Below the pieces are notes generated by a model. The model saw nothing but the letters and a program-made list of their open reading frames with translations, made no database searches and was not told the DNA's origin. A program made the position numbers and the translations under genes. DNA of 32,792 nt, taken from an uncultured Bacteroidales bacterium (GTDB lineage: Bacteria; Bacteroidota; Bacteroidia; Bacteroidales; UBA932). The stretch spans positions 1 through 32,792 of the forward strand of contig CAMOIT010000009.1 in NCBI GenBank assembly GCA_946616285.1, in the 5' to 3' direction. Below are positions 15,596 through 24,067 of the stretch, one piece after another; position 1 is the first letter of the stretch, and each line of letters begins with the position of its first letter.

Positions 15596-15627
15596 CAAAT
15601 ATACTGAAAAAGAATGGTCCCCGCAAA
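15596..15627 (-). promoter_or_regulatory. Promoter of the TamB-barrel gene
   Basis: On the minus strand TTTG (15624-15627), 20 bases and TATATTTG (15596-15603) match the Bacteroidetes TTTG/TAnnTTTG consensus. Transcription would start near 15589, leaving a very short leader before GTG 15576. Confidence 0.65.
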
Positions 15628-15644
15628 ATCCCCATAAATTGGGA

Positions 15645-15675
15645 TTTCAAGCTCTGTAAACTGGCTGTACCTTTG
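15645..15675 (+). promoter_or_regulatory. Promoter of the ABC/TonB-receptor operon
   Basis: TACCTTTG (15668-15675) matches TAnnTTTG. An imperfect upstream element TTTC lies 19 bases before it (15645-15648). The ATG at 15695 follows after a short leader. It is divergent from the TamB-barrel promoter, with only about 20 bases between the two. Confidence 0.55.
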
Positions 15676-15694
15676 CATACTCAAATATTGCAAA

Positions 15695-16414
15695 ATGGCA
15701 GACAGTGTTATTTCCTGTGAGCATCTCACTCATTATTACGGGAAAAGAAAGATTTACGAGGATTTGAATTTCGAGGTGGCGCCGGGCCGGATAGTGGGCC
15801 TTCTGGGCAAGAACGGCACGGGCAAAACCACTACCATCAATATCCTCATGGGCTATCTGAAGCCCCAGAGCGGCAGCTGCCGAATTTTCGGCGAGGACGT
15901 TCAGCATATTACACCAGCCACAAGGAGCCGTATCGCGCTGCTTCTGGAAGGCCACGTTCAGTACGCCTACATGACTATTTCCCAGATAGAGAAATTCTAT
16001 TCGGCCTTCTATCCCAAGTGGAACCGCGACGCCTATTACGGTCTTATGGAAAAGCTGAAAGTGGCCCCCGGGCAGAAGATTTCCCGCATGTCCAACGGGC
16101 AGCGTTCGCAGGTTGCGCTGGGCCTTATCCTTGCCCAAAACGCCGACCTTCTGGTCCTGGACGACTTCTCTCTTGGCCTTGACCCCGGATATCGCCGCCT
16201 TTTCTGCGAATACCTGAGGGACTACGCCAAGGCCGAAGGAAAGACCGTATTCCTCACCTCCCACATCATCCAGGACCTGGAAAAGCTTGTGGACGAAGTG
16301 ATTGTGATGGACTACGGCAGCATCCTTGTGCAGGAGGAAGCTTCGGCCCTGATGGCCCGCTATCCCGGCCTCACACTGGAAGATATTTTCATAGAACTAA
16401 CCGGAAAGTATTGA
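15695..16414 (+). CDS. ABC transporter ATP-binding protein
   Basis: The product is 239 aa, the usual size of a stand-alone ABC ATPase of the export type. Walker A is GKNGTGKTT (residues about 35-43), the H-loop is LTSHI, and the D-loop is SLGLD. Two motifs deviate: the signature is MSNGQRSQ in place of LSGGQ, and Walker B reads LLVLDDF, with Asp where the catalytic Glu normally sits. It is the first gene of a seven-gene operon, and the permease starts 12 bases after its stop. Together they would form an inner-membrane exporter or lipoprotein-handling pump. A 13-residue piece of a paralog survives as a remnant at 10556. Substrate is unknown. Confidence 0.93.
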   Translation: MADSVISCEHLTHYYGKRKIYEDLNFEVAPGRIVGLLGKNGTGKTTTINILMGYLKPQSGSCRIFGEDVQHITPATRSRIALLLEGHVQYAYMTISQIEKFYSAFYPKWNRDAYYGLMEKLKVAPGQKISRMSNGQRSQVALGLILAQNADLLVLDDFSLGLDPGYRRLFCEYLRDYAKAEGKTVFLTSHIIQDLEKLVDEVIVMDYGSILVQEEASALMARYPGLTLEDIFIELTGKY

Positions 16415-16426
16415 TACGGAGCCCAA

Positions 16427-17140
16427 ATGGTGACAAAGTCCGAAGGGATAACGTTAACAAAAATTAATATGACCAAAATGATAATATACAAGGAATGGCT
16501 AAAGACCCGCTGGCTGCTTCTGGGCATTGCGGTGGTGCTTGCAGGCTTTTCCTTTTACTGTTTCCTGAACCTTTCAAAGGTTGTGGAGTTCCGCGGCGGC
16601 GGAATCCTGTGGGGAACTCTGGTGGCCAAAGACACAGTGCTCCTGGAAATCCTGCGCTATCTTCCTCCCGTAGCCGGCGCAGTCCTTGCTCTGGCGCAGT
16701 TCCTGCCCGAAATCCAGCAGAAGCGCCTGAAACTCACCCTGCACCTGCCATATCCGCAGGGCCGGATGATACTGCTCATCGCCGCCTACGGCCTTGTGTG
16801 CCTGACCACCCTTTTCGCCCTGCAGGCCACTGTATCGGCCCTTGTGCTTAAAAAATGGATAGTGGCCGAACTGGTGAGCCGCATCACCGTAACTACGCTT
16901 GTGTGGTACCTCGCAGGCTGGGCGGCATATCTTTTCACCGCCTCCATTTGCCTTGAGCCCGCATGGGGGATGAGGGTGGTTATTCTGCTCCTTATGGCCG
17001 GGCTTCTGAGGATAATGTATCTTTCTCCGGTCCCGGAGGCCTACAACGGCTTCCTGCCCTGGCTCATAATATATGTACTTTGTTCCGCCGTGCTCCTTTT
17101 CCATGGCACGGCATGCTTCAAGGAGGGGCTTCACGCATGA
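16427..17140 (+). CDS. ABC transporter permease-like membrane protein
   Basis: The product is 237 aa with about six hydrophobic segments (for example LLLGIAVVLAGFSFYCFL, VAGAVLALAQFL, ILLIAAYGLVCLTTLFAL and VVILLLMAGLLRIMYL). GGAG at 16417-16420 supports the ATG at 16427; ATG 16469 (MTKMIIYKEW) is an alternative start nearer the first helix. It lies between the ATPase and a DUF4857-like gene and overlaps the latter by 4 bases (ATGA). It is expected to pair with the ATPase as the transmembrane half of the transporter. I recognise no specific substrate family. Confidence 0.82.
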   Translation: MVTKSEGITLTKINMTKMIIYKEWLKTRWLLLGIAVVLAGFSFYCFLNLSKVVEFRGGGILWGTLVAKDTVLLEILRYLPPVAGAVLALAQFLPEIQQKRLKLTLHLPYPQGRMILLIAAYGLVCLTTLFALQATVSALVLKKWIVAELVSRITVTTLVWYLAGWAAYLFTASICLEPAWGMRVVILLLMAGLLRIMYLSPVPEAYNGFLPWLIIYVLCSAVLLFHGTACFKEGLHA

Positions 17141-18153
17141 AACGCTTAGGACAGATATTCATCATAGCTTCGGCGGCAGTACTGCTTTTCTGGGCTCTCC
17201 CGTGGCTTGTTAATCTTATCACGGTAAAGCCCTACGGCACGCCTTTCACCCTTTATAGCTGCACAGTGCACGACTTTACCATGCTGGACAAGAGCGAAGG
17301 CCACGGCTTCCGCTTCCTTGACACCAAAGGCAACGTTTACGGGGACGAAGCCCAGCCCATGTTCTACGCCTCCATCCTGGCTTCGCGAGGGGAACTGCCC
17401 GATACCATCGAAGGCCGTCCAATAACTCTTGCCGAAATAGAACGTAACGCCGTAATCATATCTTCGGACCCTCAGGACGTGAACCGTCCCGCCGCGCCTG
17501 TGTATCTTCTGATGGAATCGGTGCCGGAGCGCCTGGAACTTAAGGATCCCGAAGACGCTATGGTCTCCCGCAAAAACTCCATCGACATATACTGTATGGA
17601 CGAAAACCGGCTCCTGGAAGATAAGACGGCGCAGCTTAACGATGCCCTCAAGGAGCAGGGCTTTGCCTATCCCGCCAAGGTTTTCGCCGGCAATCCTTCG
17701 GACCGCAAGGACCACGACGAAGGCTATCTTGTGGCCGACAGCGAAGACAAGATTTACAAGATCAAACAGGTGAACGGAACCATGGAAGTAAGGCATCTTC
17801 AGCAGGCCGACGGCCTACATACAAAGTGGATGCTCATTACCGAATTCGAGAACAGGGCCACCCTGGGCTGGCTTGTATCGGCCGAAAACCGCCTCTCGAT
17901 TCTTCGCGAAGATGGCTCTGTAGTACCCACGGAGGTGATTTTCGACCCTGGCAGCGAAGACATGCTGGCAGTAGGTGACCTCTTCTATTATACAATTAAA
18001 ACTTCCACCGAAGAAGGTGAACATTTCTATGCCCTCAGAAGCGACGATTTCTCGCTTGTGGATACCATGGACCGTCCTTATCCCAAGGAGTGGAGCATCC
18101 CCGGCATTTCGTTCACCTCAGGAACTGATGCATCTGTAAGACCCCGCCTTTGA
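17137..18153 (+). CDS. DUF4857-like membrane-anchored protein
   Basis: The real start is ATG 17137, overlapping the permease stop as ATGA; the ORF-track start at 16963 lies inside the permease gene. The product is 338 aa with an N-terminal membrane anchor (IFIIASAAVLLFWALPWLVNLI), then a soluble, probably periplasmic part. It resembles the Bacteroidetes DUF4857 family found beside ABC genes, judged from memory of the family and gene context. Its function is unknown. A structural or partner role linking the inner-membrane transporter to the outer-membrane components encoded next is inferred from position. Its TGA stop overlaps the TTG start of the receptor gene. Confidence 0.75.
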   Translation: MKRLGQIFIIASAAVLLFWALPWLVNLITVKPYGTPFTLYSCTVHDFTMLDKSEGHGFRFLDTKGNVYGDEAQPMFYASILASRGELPDTIEGRPITLAEIERNAVIISSDPQDVNRPAAPVYLLMESVPERLELKDPEDAMVSRKNSIDIYCMDENRLLEDKTAQLNDALKEQGFAYPAKVFAGNPSDRKDHDEGYLVADSEDKIYKIKQVNGTMEVRHLQQADGLHTKWMLITEFENRATLGWLVSAENRLSILREDGSVVPTEVIFDPGSEDMLAVGDLFYYTIKTSTEEGEHFYALRSDDFSLVDTMDRPYPKEWSIPGISFTSGTDASVRPRL

Positions 18154-20672
18154 AACGCCTCCTGACACTATCAGCCATGATTTTCGCGGCCGCGATGACA
18201 GCAGCCGCGCAGGAGGCTGATACTTATCCCGATACCCTGTGGATTAATGAAGCGGTGGTAACGGCGAAAGAAGAAAAAGGCGTTACGGCCACTTCAAAGA
18301 TTGGCAAAGATGCCATATCCCACATCCAGCCCTCAAGCATCGCCGATCTCCTGGAACTGCTTCCGGGCGGACTTTCCCGAGACCCCGTGCTTTCCAGCCC
18401 CCAGGCTATAAACCTGCGTGCGGCGGGCAGCCTGCCGTCGGACTACATATCATCGGCCCTTGGCACCCGCTTCACGATTGACGGAAGGCCGGTTCTGAAC
18501 GATGCCAACCTTCAGTATACGCCGGCTTTCAGCAGCCTCGGCACCGACTATGTGAACCTTGGCACGGACATGCGCACCATATCCACCGAAGATATAGAGT
18601 CGGTGAACGTGGTCAGGGGCATAGCTTCGGTACGGCACGGAGACCTTACCAGCGGCCTGGTGCAAATCCGCCGCATAAAAGGCGGACAGGCCTTCAGGAT
18701 GAGGGCTAAAGCCGACATGCAGTCAAAGCTCATCTTTGCCGGGAAAGGTTGGGAATGGGGCGACAAAGACAAGACCACCCTGAACATCGGCGTAAATTTC
18801 CTGAATTCGCAGGCCGATCCCCGCAATCCACGCCAGAACTACAAGCGCCTGACGGGCAGCGTCCGTGCCGGCCACAATTGGATGGGCGGAGAAAGCTATA
18901 CCCACGCCGTCAATCTGAGCCTGGACTATACCGGCTCCTTCGACAACCGCAAGTCGGACCGCAACATAGACGAAATCGACGGCCTCCCAGTAGAGACCTA
19001 CAAAAGCAGCTACAACCGCTTCGAACTTGGCGGCGACTACACCATAAGGACCAGGGACGAGGATGCGTTTTTCCATTCCTTCGCCCTCACCGGCAGCCTG
19101 AGCTACGAGCAGGACCTTATCGACCGCTGGAAGCAGGTGATTCTTGGGGCCGACGAGCCCATGTCCGTATCTCGCGAGGCAGGGGAGTTTGACTCCATCA
19201 TGATTCCGGCCCGCTACGAGGCCACGCTCCAGGTGGACGGAAAGCCCTTCTACGCGTATCTGCAGGCCGTTTCCGATTTCCGTTTCGGCAGCCAGAAGCT
19301 TATGATTGGCGCCGAATGGACCTTCGACAAAAACTTCGGCGGAGGTTCCATTTTCGACATCTATCATCCTTTCACCACCGGCATGTCGGCACGTCCAAGG
19401 GCCTACAAAGACATTCCGGCCGATAACCAGCTTGCCGTTTTCGCCGAAGAGAGCGGCGCCCTGGAAGCAGGCCGATGGAAATTGGAATGGTCGGCCGGGG
19501 CGCGTCTTTCAGCGCTTTTGGGCCTTCCGGAAGGCTACAGTCTCAGGGAAAGCCCTAACATCGACCCCCGCGCCAATATTCGCGTAAACTTCCCCGAAAC
19601 GGAGCCCGGCGGCCACAGACTGGAAGCGGGACTGTGGGCTGGCGCAGGCCTCCACACCAAGTTCCCCACTATGGACATGCTTTATCCCGAGCTTATTTAC
19701 GGGGACAGGCAGCAGCTGAACTACTGGCCCACGGATAAAAGCCAACGGCGCATAAACTACCTCGTTTACATCATCGACCCCACCAACAAGGCTCTGGAGC
19801 CTGCCCGTAACCTGAAATGGGAAACCGGCATCGACGCAAGCTGGAAAGGTTGGAGCTTTTCGGCCGACTTCTTCGTTGAGGACATGCGCTCCGGCTTCCG
19901 CAGCGGCACGGAGTACATCCAGCTCATTTCCAAGGACTATGACGAAAGCGCCATAGACCGCAGCACCCTTGTGGGGCCGCCTTCCACCGAAGGTCTGCCT
20001 TATCAGCTGGATACCATGCTCATTGGCTACGGACTCACCACCAACGGCAGCCGGACAAAGAAAACAGGCATCGAATATACTCTCACTTCGGAGCGCATTC
20101 CTTACATAAATACGCGCGTGAACGTAAGCGGGGCCTGGTTCCTCACCCGCTACATGAACAGCCAGCCGGAGTACGAGCGCCCTTCGTCGGTTATTGACGG
20201 AAAACCTTATCCTTATATCGGCATATACGAAAAGAACGACAGCTTCCTGCACGAAACTTTCAATACAAGCATACTGCTGGACACCCAGGTCCCAAGCCTC
20301 GGCCTCATATTCACTACTTCCTTCCAGTGCACCTGGTTCACCGGGCAGCAGAGGCTTTCGGACGATTCAGTGCCGGTGGCATATTTGGATAAGGAACTTG
20401 TAAGGCATGCTTTCACGGAAGAATCCAGCGCCGACGGAGTGCTGCACCAGATGGTGCGCCAGTTCTCCGGAGCCCTTCTGGAATACCGCAGGGTGCCGTT
20501 TTACATGAACGTGAACCTTAAGCTCACCAAAATGTTTTTCCGCGACAAGTTCCGTGCATCGCTGTTTGTGAACAGACTATTCACCGTGGCTCCGGACTAT
20601 GAGGTGGACGGTGTGGTAAAACGCCGCTCCAGCACCCCGTACTTCGGAATGGAAATGAGTTTTGCCCTATGA
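18150..20672 (+). CDS. TonB-dependent outer-membrane receptor (TTG start)
   Basis: The product is 840 aa with signal peptide MKRLLTLSAMIFAAAMTAAAQ and a plug domain (INEAVVTAKEEKGVTATSKIGKDAI, SIADLLELLPGG, then RTISTEDIESVNVVRGIASVRHG). The remainder is a 22-strand-type barrel ending in FGMEMSFAL. It lacks the carboxypeptidase-like N-terminal extension of SusC proteins and there is no SusD neighbour, so it is not a Sus-type glycan importer. Start TTG 18150 forms TTGA with the upstream stop, the only position that gives a full signal peptide. It ends in an ATGA overlap with the next gene. The ligand is unknown; siderophore, metal complex and peptide are all possible. Confidence 0.93.
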   Translation: MKRLLTLSAMIFAAAMTAAAQEADTYPDTLWINEAVVTAKEEKGVTATSKIGKDAISHIQPSSIADLLELLPGGLSRDPVLSSPQAINLRAAGSLPSDYISSALGTRFTIDGRPVLNDANLQYTPAFSSLGTDYVNLGTDMRTISTEDIESVNVVRGIASVRHGDLTSGLVQIRRIKGGQAFRMRAKADMQSKLIFAGKGWEWGDKDKTTLNIGVNFLNSQADPRNPRQNYKRLTGSVRAGHNWMGGESYTHAVNLSLDYTGSFDNRKSDRNIDEIDGLPVETYKSSYNRFELGGDYTIRTRDEDAFFHSFALTGSLSYEQDLIDRWKQVILGADEPMSVSREAGEFDSIMIPARYEATLQVDGKPFYAYLQAVSDFRFGSQKLMIGAEWTFDKNFGGGSIFDIYHPFTTGMSARPRAYKDIPADNQLAVFAEESGALEAGRWKLEWSAGARLSALLGLPEGYSLRESPNIDPRANIRVNFPETEPGGHRLEAGLWAGAGLHTKFPTMDMLYPELIYGDRQQLNYWPTDKSQRRINYLVYIIDPTNKALEPARNLKWETGIDASWKGWSFSADFFVEDMRSGFRSGTEYIQLISKDYDESAIDRSTLVGPPSTEGLPYQLDTMLIGYGLTTNGSRTKKTGIEYTLTSERIPYINTRVNVSGAWFLTRYMNSQPEYERPSSVIDGKPYPYIGIYEKNDSFLHETFNTSILLDTQVPSLGLIFTTSFQCTWFTGQQRLSDDSVPVAYLDKELVRHAFTEESSADGVLHQMVRQFSGALLEYRRVPFYMNVNLKLTKMFFRDKFRASLFVNRLFTVAPDYEVDGVVKRRSSTPYFGMEMSFAL

Positions 20673-21055
20673 AAAAGACTGTCATAGCAATACTTCTGCT
20701 GGCCCTTTCCTGCACCCCTCAGGTGGAGGAGAACATACTTTGCAAGGTGACGCTGAACCTTTCCCTTCCCGACGGCCGGAACATGGTTTCCCTTACCATA
20801 GACCCAACCCTGGAGGGCAATATCTTCCAAAACCTCAACACGGGCCGGAACTACCCTTATCCCCTGATAGTGAACAATACAGGGCAGATGACAGTCCTGA
20901 AAGGCGTGTATATGCTTGGCTTCGATGGCGAGGCAGTTTTCGAAGACGGCTCCCGCGTAAAAGTGCGTTTCGTGTCCTGGAATACCCCTTCCACCGCAGT
21001 TGAGCTTCTTGACGACAGCCATACGCTGGAAATCCCCCTGACCATACTGAAATGA
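20669..21055 (+). CDS. Small lipoprotein, possibly the split N-terminal domain of DUF4876
   Basis: The product is 128 aa with lipoprotein signal MKKTVIAILLLALSC (Cys15). The body (CKVTLNLSLPDG, NLNTGRNYPYPLIVNNTGQMTVLKGVY) looks like a small beta-sandwich and, as I recall the family, resembles the N-terminal part of DUF4876 proteins. The C-terminal part of that family occurs two genes downstream on a separate polypeptide. It overlaps both neighbours by 4 bases (ATGA at 20669 and at 21052), so its synthesis is tied to the receptor and barrel. Its function is unknown. Confidence 0.75.
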   Translation: MKKTVIAILLLALSCTPQVEENILCKVTLNLSLPDGRNMVSLTIDPTLEGNIFQNLNTGRNYPYPLIVNNTGQMTVLKGVYMLGFDGEAVFEDGSRVKVRFVSWNTPSTAVELLDDSHTLEIPLTILK

Positions 21056-22593
21056 TGCTTTCCCTGCTAATATCGGTATTCATCGCACAGAATGATACGC
21101 TAACGGTGCTTCAAAAGAGCGCCGCAAGGGAAAGCGTGGTGGCAAAGGCTGCGACAGTGGAGGGGAGCGCTGCGAGCTATCTTATGGAGCCCCTGAAGGC
21201 ATATACCTCCATCGCCGCCGCCTGGAACGGGCGCAGGGAGGAAAGCCCGGCCAGGATGGAAGAAGGCGACAGCATGGACGAAGGGCAGCTGAACATATCC
21301 ACGCTGGTGCGTCCTTCGGGAAACAGCGCCGTCCGCGGCTCCATCAATTATGCAAGGGGACTCAAGAGAAATGTAATCTGGAACACATCTTCGGATTACG
21401 ACATTGTATATCCATATACCCTGGCCGATACGGTTGGCGGTAATCTGAACCATGAGAAATACCAGTTCTCCGGCGGCTATTCGGCCCTGAAAGGGAACTT
21501 CCTATGGGGCCTGGAGGGGGCATACAGAGCCTTCCACGAGTACAGGGACGTTGATCCGCGCCCCCGGAATATTGTTTCGGACCTTAACGTACGCGGCACC
21601 GCCGGCCTGCTACTTGGAGGCAGGGTGCTGGAGGGCAGCCTTTTCTACAGGCGATACAGCCAGAGCCAGAACGTGACCTTTGTGAGCGAAAGGGGCAGGA
21701 ACACTTCGGTCTTCCACCTTACCGGCCTGGGCGATTACAACTGGCGCTTCTCCGGCGCGTCGGACGCATACCTTACCACCCGCTACAGCGGCAACGGCGT
21801 GGGCTTTCAGCTTGCTACCTATCCCAAAGCAGTCCAGGGATGGCGGGCCGATGCCTCCTACACCCTCCTGAACATGGCGCACTACCTTCCCAATCAGAAC
21901 GAAGCGCTTTATACTCAGGCGCTTACAAGGGAGATAAGGCTTAACGCCGGCTATATAGGCCGAAGATTCACCGCCGGAGCCCATGCGGCTTACCAGTGGC
22001 GGGAAGGCATAGAGAGCGTTCTGGACAACGGCAAAGCGGGACGGTTCCTGGAGCTGACCAAACTGCCGCTATTCGGCTCCTCAGGACTATCCGCCGGGGC
22101 TGATGCCGCCTGGCAGCTTAAAAACTGGTCTGTCAGCGGCAGCGCCGAATGGTCCAGCCAAAGTGCCACCGGAGCATACCCGGAAAGGGAAATGACGCTG
22201 AGCGCCATCGATGTAAAACTTGGCGGACAGTACCTTTACGAAGGTTCCAAATGGAACTTCCTTGCCGGCGCCGAAATCCAGCGCCATCAGCCCCTCGGCG
22301 GAACTTATTGTCATTCCGAGGGTTATTGTCATTCCGAGGGTTATTGTCATTCCGAGGCCGGTTATTGTCATTCCGAGGCCGAAGGCCGAGAGAATCTCTT
22401 CAGTGCGGAATACGAATCGGCCCGTTTCCAAAGGCTTTGCCAGGGGGATTGGCGGGGGAGTATCCGCATCGGCGCCGAAAGGGCCGTAAACGCCTCAGTT
22501 TCAATATTTGCCAACCTCTGCGGCCAGTTTATAATTCTTCAGGACGGAAAGAAAGCCGCCTTCTATAATATTTCAATAGGATGTCATTTTTAA
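21052..22593 (+). CDS. DUF6850-type outer-membrane beta-barrel protein
   Basis: The product is 513 aa with a short signal (MMLSLLISVFIA) followed by alternating beta-strands throughout, ending in the aromatic ISIGCHF expected of an outer-membrane barrel. Its place between a TonB-dependent receptor and a BACON-DUF4876 lipoprotein fits the DUF6850 family as I know it. About residues 418-445 consist of four GYCHSE-type units encoded by a dispersed DNA repeat, probably in an outer loop. ATG 21055 is an alternative start. The stop lies 11 bases before the next ATG. The role is unknown, presumably passage or binding of the same substrate as the receptor. Confidence 0.8.
   Translation: MMLSLLISVFIAQNDTLTVLQKSAARESVVAKAATVEGSAASYLMEPLKAYTSIAAAWNGRREESPARMEEGDSMDEGQLNISTLVRPSGNSAVRGSINYARGLKRNVIWNTSSDYDIVYPYTLADTVGGNLNHEKYQFSGGYSALKGNFLWGLEGAYRAFHEYRDVDPRPRNIVSDLNVRGTAGLLLGGRVLEGSLFYRRYSQSQNVTFVSERGRNTSVFHLTGLGDYNWRFSGASDAYLTTRYSGNGVGFQLATYPKAVQGWRADASYTLLNMAHYLPNQNEALYTQALTREIRLNAGYIGRRFTAGAHAAYQWREGIESVLDNGKAGRFLELTKLPLFGSSGLSAGADAAWQLKNWSVSGSAEWSSQSATGAYPEREMTLSAIDVKLGGQYLYEGSKWNFLAGAEIQRHQPLGGTYCHSEGYCHSEGYCHSEAGYCHSEAEGRENLFSAEYESARFQRLCQGDWRGSIRIGAERAVNASVSIFANLCGQFIILQDGKKAAFYNISIGCHF
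22303..22400 (+). repeat. TGTCATTCCGAG dispersed repeat, four copies inside a coding gene
   Basis: Three contiguous 18-bp units (GGTTATTGTCATTCCGAG or a one-end variant, 22303-22356) and a fourth at 22360-22377 are followed by GCCGAAGGCCGAGAGAATCTCTT. The whole matches the widespread bacterial dispersed repeat TGTCATTCCGAG...GAATCTC. All insertions are multiples of three and keep the frame. Confidence 0.9.
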
Positions 22594-22604
22594 ACCATAT
22601 TATC

Positions 22605-24032
22605 ATGAAAAAAGCAGTTTTAGTATTTGCCGCTTTAGCAGCCATGGTGGGTTGCAGCAAAGTAGCTGAACCCACGTTAACAGTTTCCACCAATGCACTT
22701 CTGGTAAGTGCGGCTGGAGGTACATCCAGTTTCGAGATTTCGTCCAACACCAACTGGATGATTTCCACCGACTCCCAGAGCTGGTACACCGTGAGCGTCA
22801 GCAGCGGTAGCGGCAACGCCACCGTCATCGTCGAAGTGGATCCTTACACCGAATCCAAGGCCCGCAGCGGCGAAATTACCGTGTTCGGCCCTAATGTCCG
22901 TGAAGTAATCGGCATTGCCCAGACGAGCCCTGTGGCCCCGGCAAAGGTATCAAACGAATATGTAGTCCCTGCCGCCGGCGGTACCGTGTTCATCCCCGTC
23001 CCCGCCGGATACGATTACGATTACAACTGGGACGAAACCTGGATATGGATTACCAAGACCAAGGAGGGCCTGGAACTGAATGTGGACGAATTCCGTACCG
23101 ACGAGGATGAGTACCGCACTGCAGTAATCCGTGCCAACTTCGGCTCCAATATCCTTGTTGAGGCAACGATTAAGCAGAGCTGGCGCAATGTGGAGCCCGG
23201 CGAGCTTCTGATAGAGGAAATCTACTTCACCGGCACCGCAATCGAAGGCGGCTTCGCCTCCGAGGACGAGTACTTCAAGCTCACCAACAACTCCGACCAT
23301 ACTATTTACGCCGACCGTACTGTCCTTGTGTTCAACTACATTCAGGGCGACAAATCCGAAGTTGGCGCCTATTACGAGTATCCCGAACTGGAAGACGCCC
23401 TTGCTGTTACCACCATGTACGCCATCCCGGGCAGTGGAAAAGATCATCCCGTCGAGCCCGGCAAATCTCTGATTATCGCCATCCATGCCCAGGATTTCTC
23501 GGCCGAGAATCCCGGCGCAATCGACCTGAGCCATGCCGACTTCGAGTTCTATGACGAAAACGAGAACTATCCCGACACCGACAATCCCGACGTGGCGAAC
23601 ATGGACATCTGGTTCAAGCAGTCCCGCACCATCACCCTCCTGAACCGCCACGGCCTTGCCAGCTACGCCATCGTGTCCGTTCCGAAGAACGAGGACGCCG
23701 CTTCCATCATGGAAAACCGTCACTGGAGCGGCACCTATTATTTCCACTTCGATGAATGGAATTTCGACTTCGAGATTGCCGACGACGACGCCTGGCTCAT
23801 CCCCGGCGATTGGGTGCTGGATGCAGTGAACGGTTCCATCCAGGACAGCTTCTACCGCAATCCATGGGGCGCAGCCTTCGACGCAGGCTGGACCCATGCG
23901 GCAGAATACTTCGGTGATATGGAACGCTTCGGCAAGTCCGTACGCCGCAAGGTGCAGGACGGAAAGCTTGTGGACAGCAACAACTCCACCAACGATTTCA
24001 TCCACGGAACAACACCGTCCCTTAAAAAATAA
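22605..24032 (+). CDS. BACON-domain lipoprotein with DUF4876 C-terminus
   Basis: The start at ATG 22605 gives MKKAVLVFAALAAMVGC (475 aa); the ORF-track start 22581 lies inside the upstream gene. Lipobox is MVGC (Cys17). Residues about 22-105 (STNALLVSAAGGTSSFEISSN to IGIAQTS) and about 110-205 (YVVPAAGGTVFIPVPAG to ATIKQSW) are two BACON domains, typical carbohydrate- or mucin-binding or spacer modules. The rest (LLIEEIYFTGT, DEYFKLTNNSD, GKSVRRKVQDGKLVDSNNSTNDF) matches DUF4876, which resembles a lamin-tail fold. It is the last gene of the operon, anchored in the outer membrane. Substrate capture for the receptor is the likely role, by context only. Confidence 0.82.
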   Translation: MKKAVLVFAALAAMVGCSKVAEPTLTVSTNALLVSAAGGTSSFEISSNTNWMISTDSQSWYTVSVSSGSGNATVIVEVDPYTESKARSGEITVFGPNVREVIGIAQTSPVAPAKVSNEYVVPAAGGTVFIPVPAGYDYDYNWDETWIWITKTKEGLELNVDEFRTDEDEYRTAVIRANFGSNILVEATIKQSWRNVEPGELLIEEIYFTGTAIEGGFASEDEYFKLTNNSDHTIYADRTVLVFNYIQGDKSEVGAYYEYPELEDALAVTTMYAIPGSGKDHPVEPGKSLIIAIHAQDFSAENPGAIDLSHADFEFYDENENYPDTDNPDVANMDIWFKQSRTITLLNRHGLASYAIVSVPKNEDAASIMENRHWSGTYYFHFDEWNFDFEIADDDAWLIPGDWVLDAVNGSIQDSFYRNPWGAAFDAGWTHAAEYFGDMERFGKSVRRKVQDGKLVDSNNSTNDFIHGTTPSLKK

Positions 24033-24036
24033 TACG

Positions 24037-24044
24037 TATATTTG
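24037..24044 (+). promoter_or_regulatory. Promoter -7 element before the ThiL-like gene
   Basis: TATATTTG fits TAnnTTTG and lies 23 bases before the ATG at 24068. No good TTTG partner is seen 19-21 bases upstream, so strength is uncertain. It suggests transcription separate from the upstream operon. Confidence 0.45.
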
Positions 24045-24067
24045 CAGAAGTAAATCGCTTCTGACAA

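Noticed and set aside
15577-15729. N-terminal extension of the TamB-barrel ORF to 15729
   Set aside because: It runs through the gene's own TTTG/TATATTTG promoter and into the divergent ABC gene; the membrane anchor starts right after GTG 15576.
16963-17136. ORF-track extension of the DUF4857-like gene
   Set aside because: It lies inside the permease gene in another frame; ATG 17137 with ATGA overlap and a membrane anchor is far better.
18150-20672. SusC-type glycan importer
   Set aside because: No carboxypeptidase-like N-terminal extension and no SusD gene beside it.
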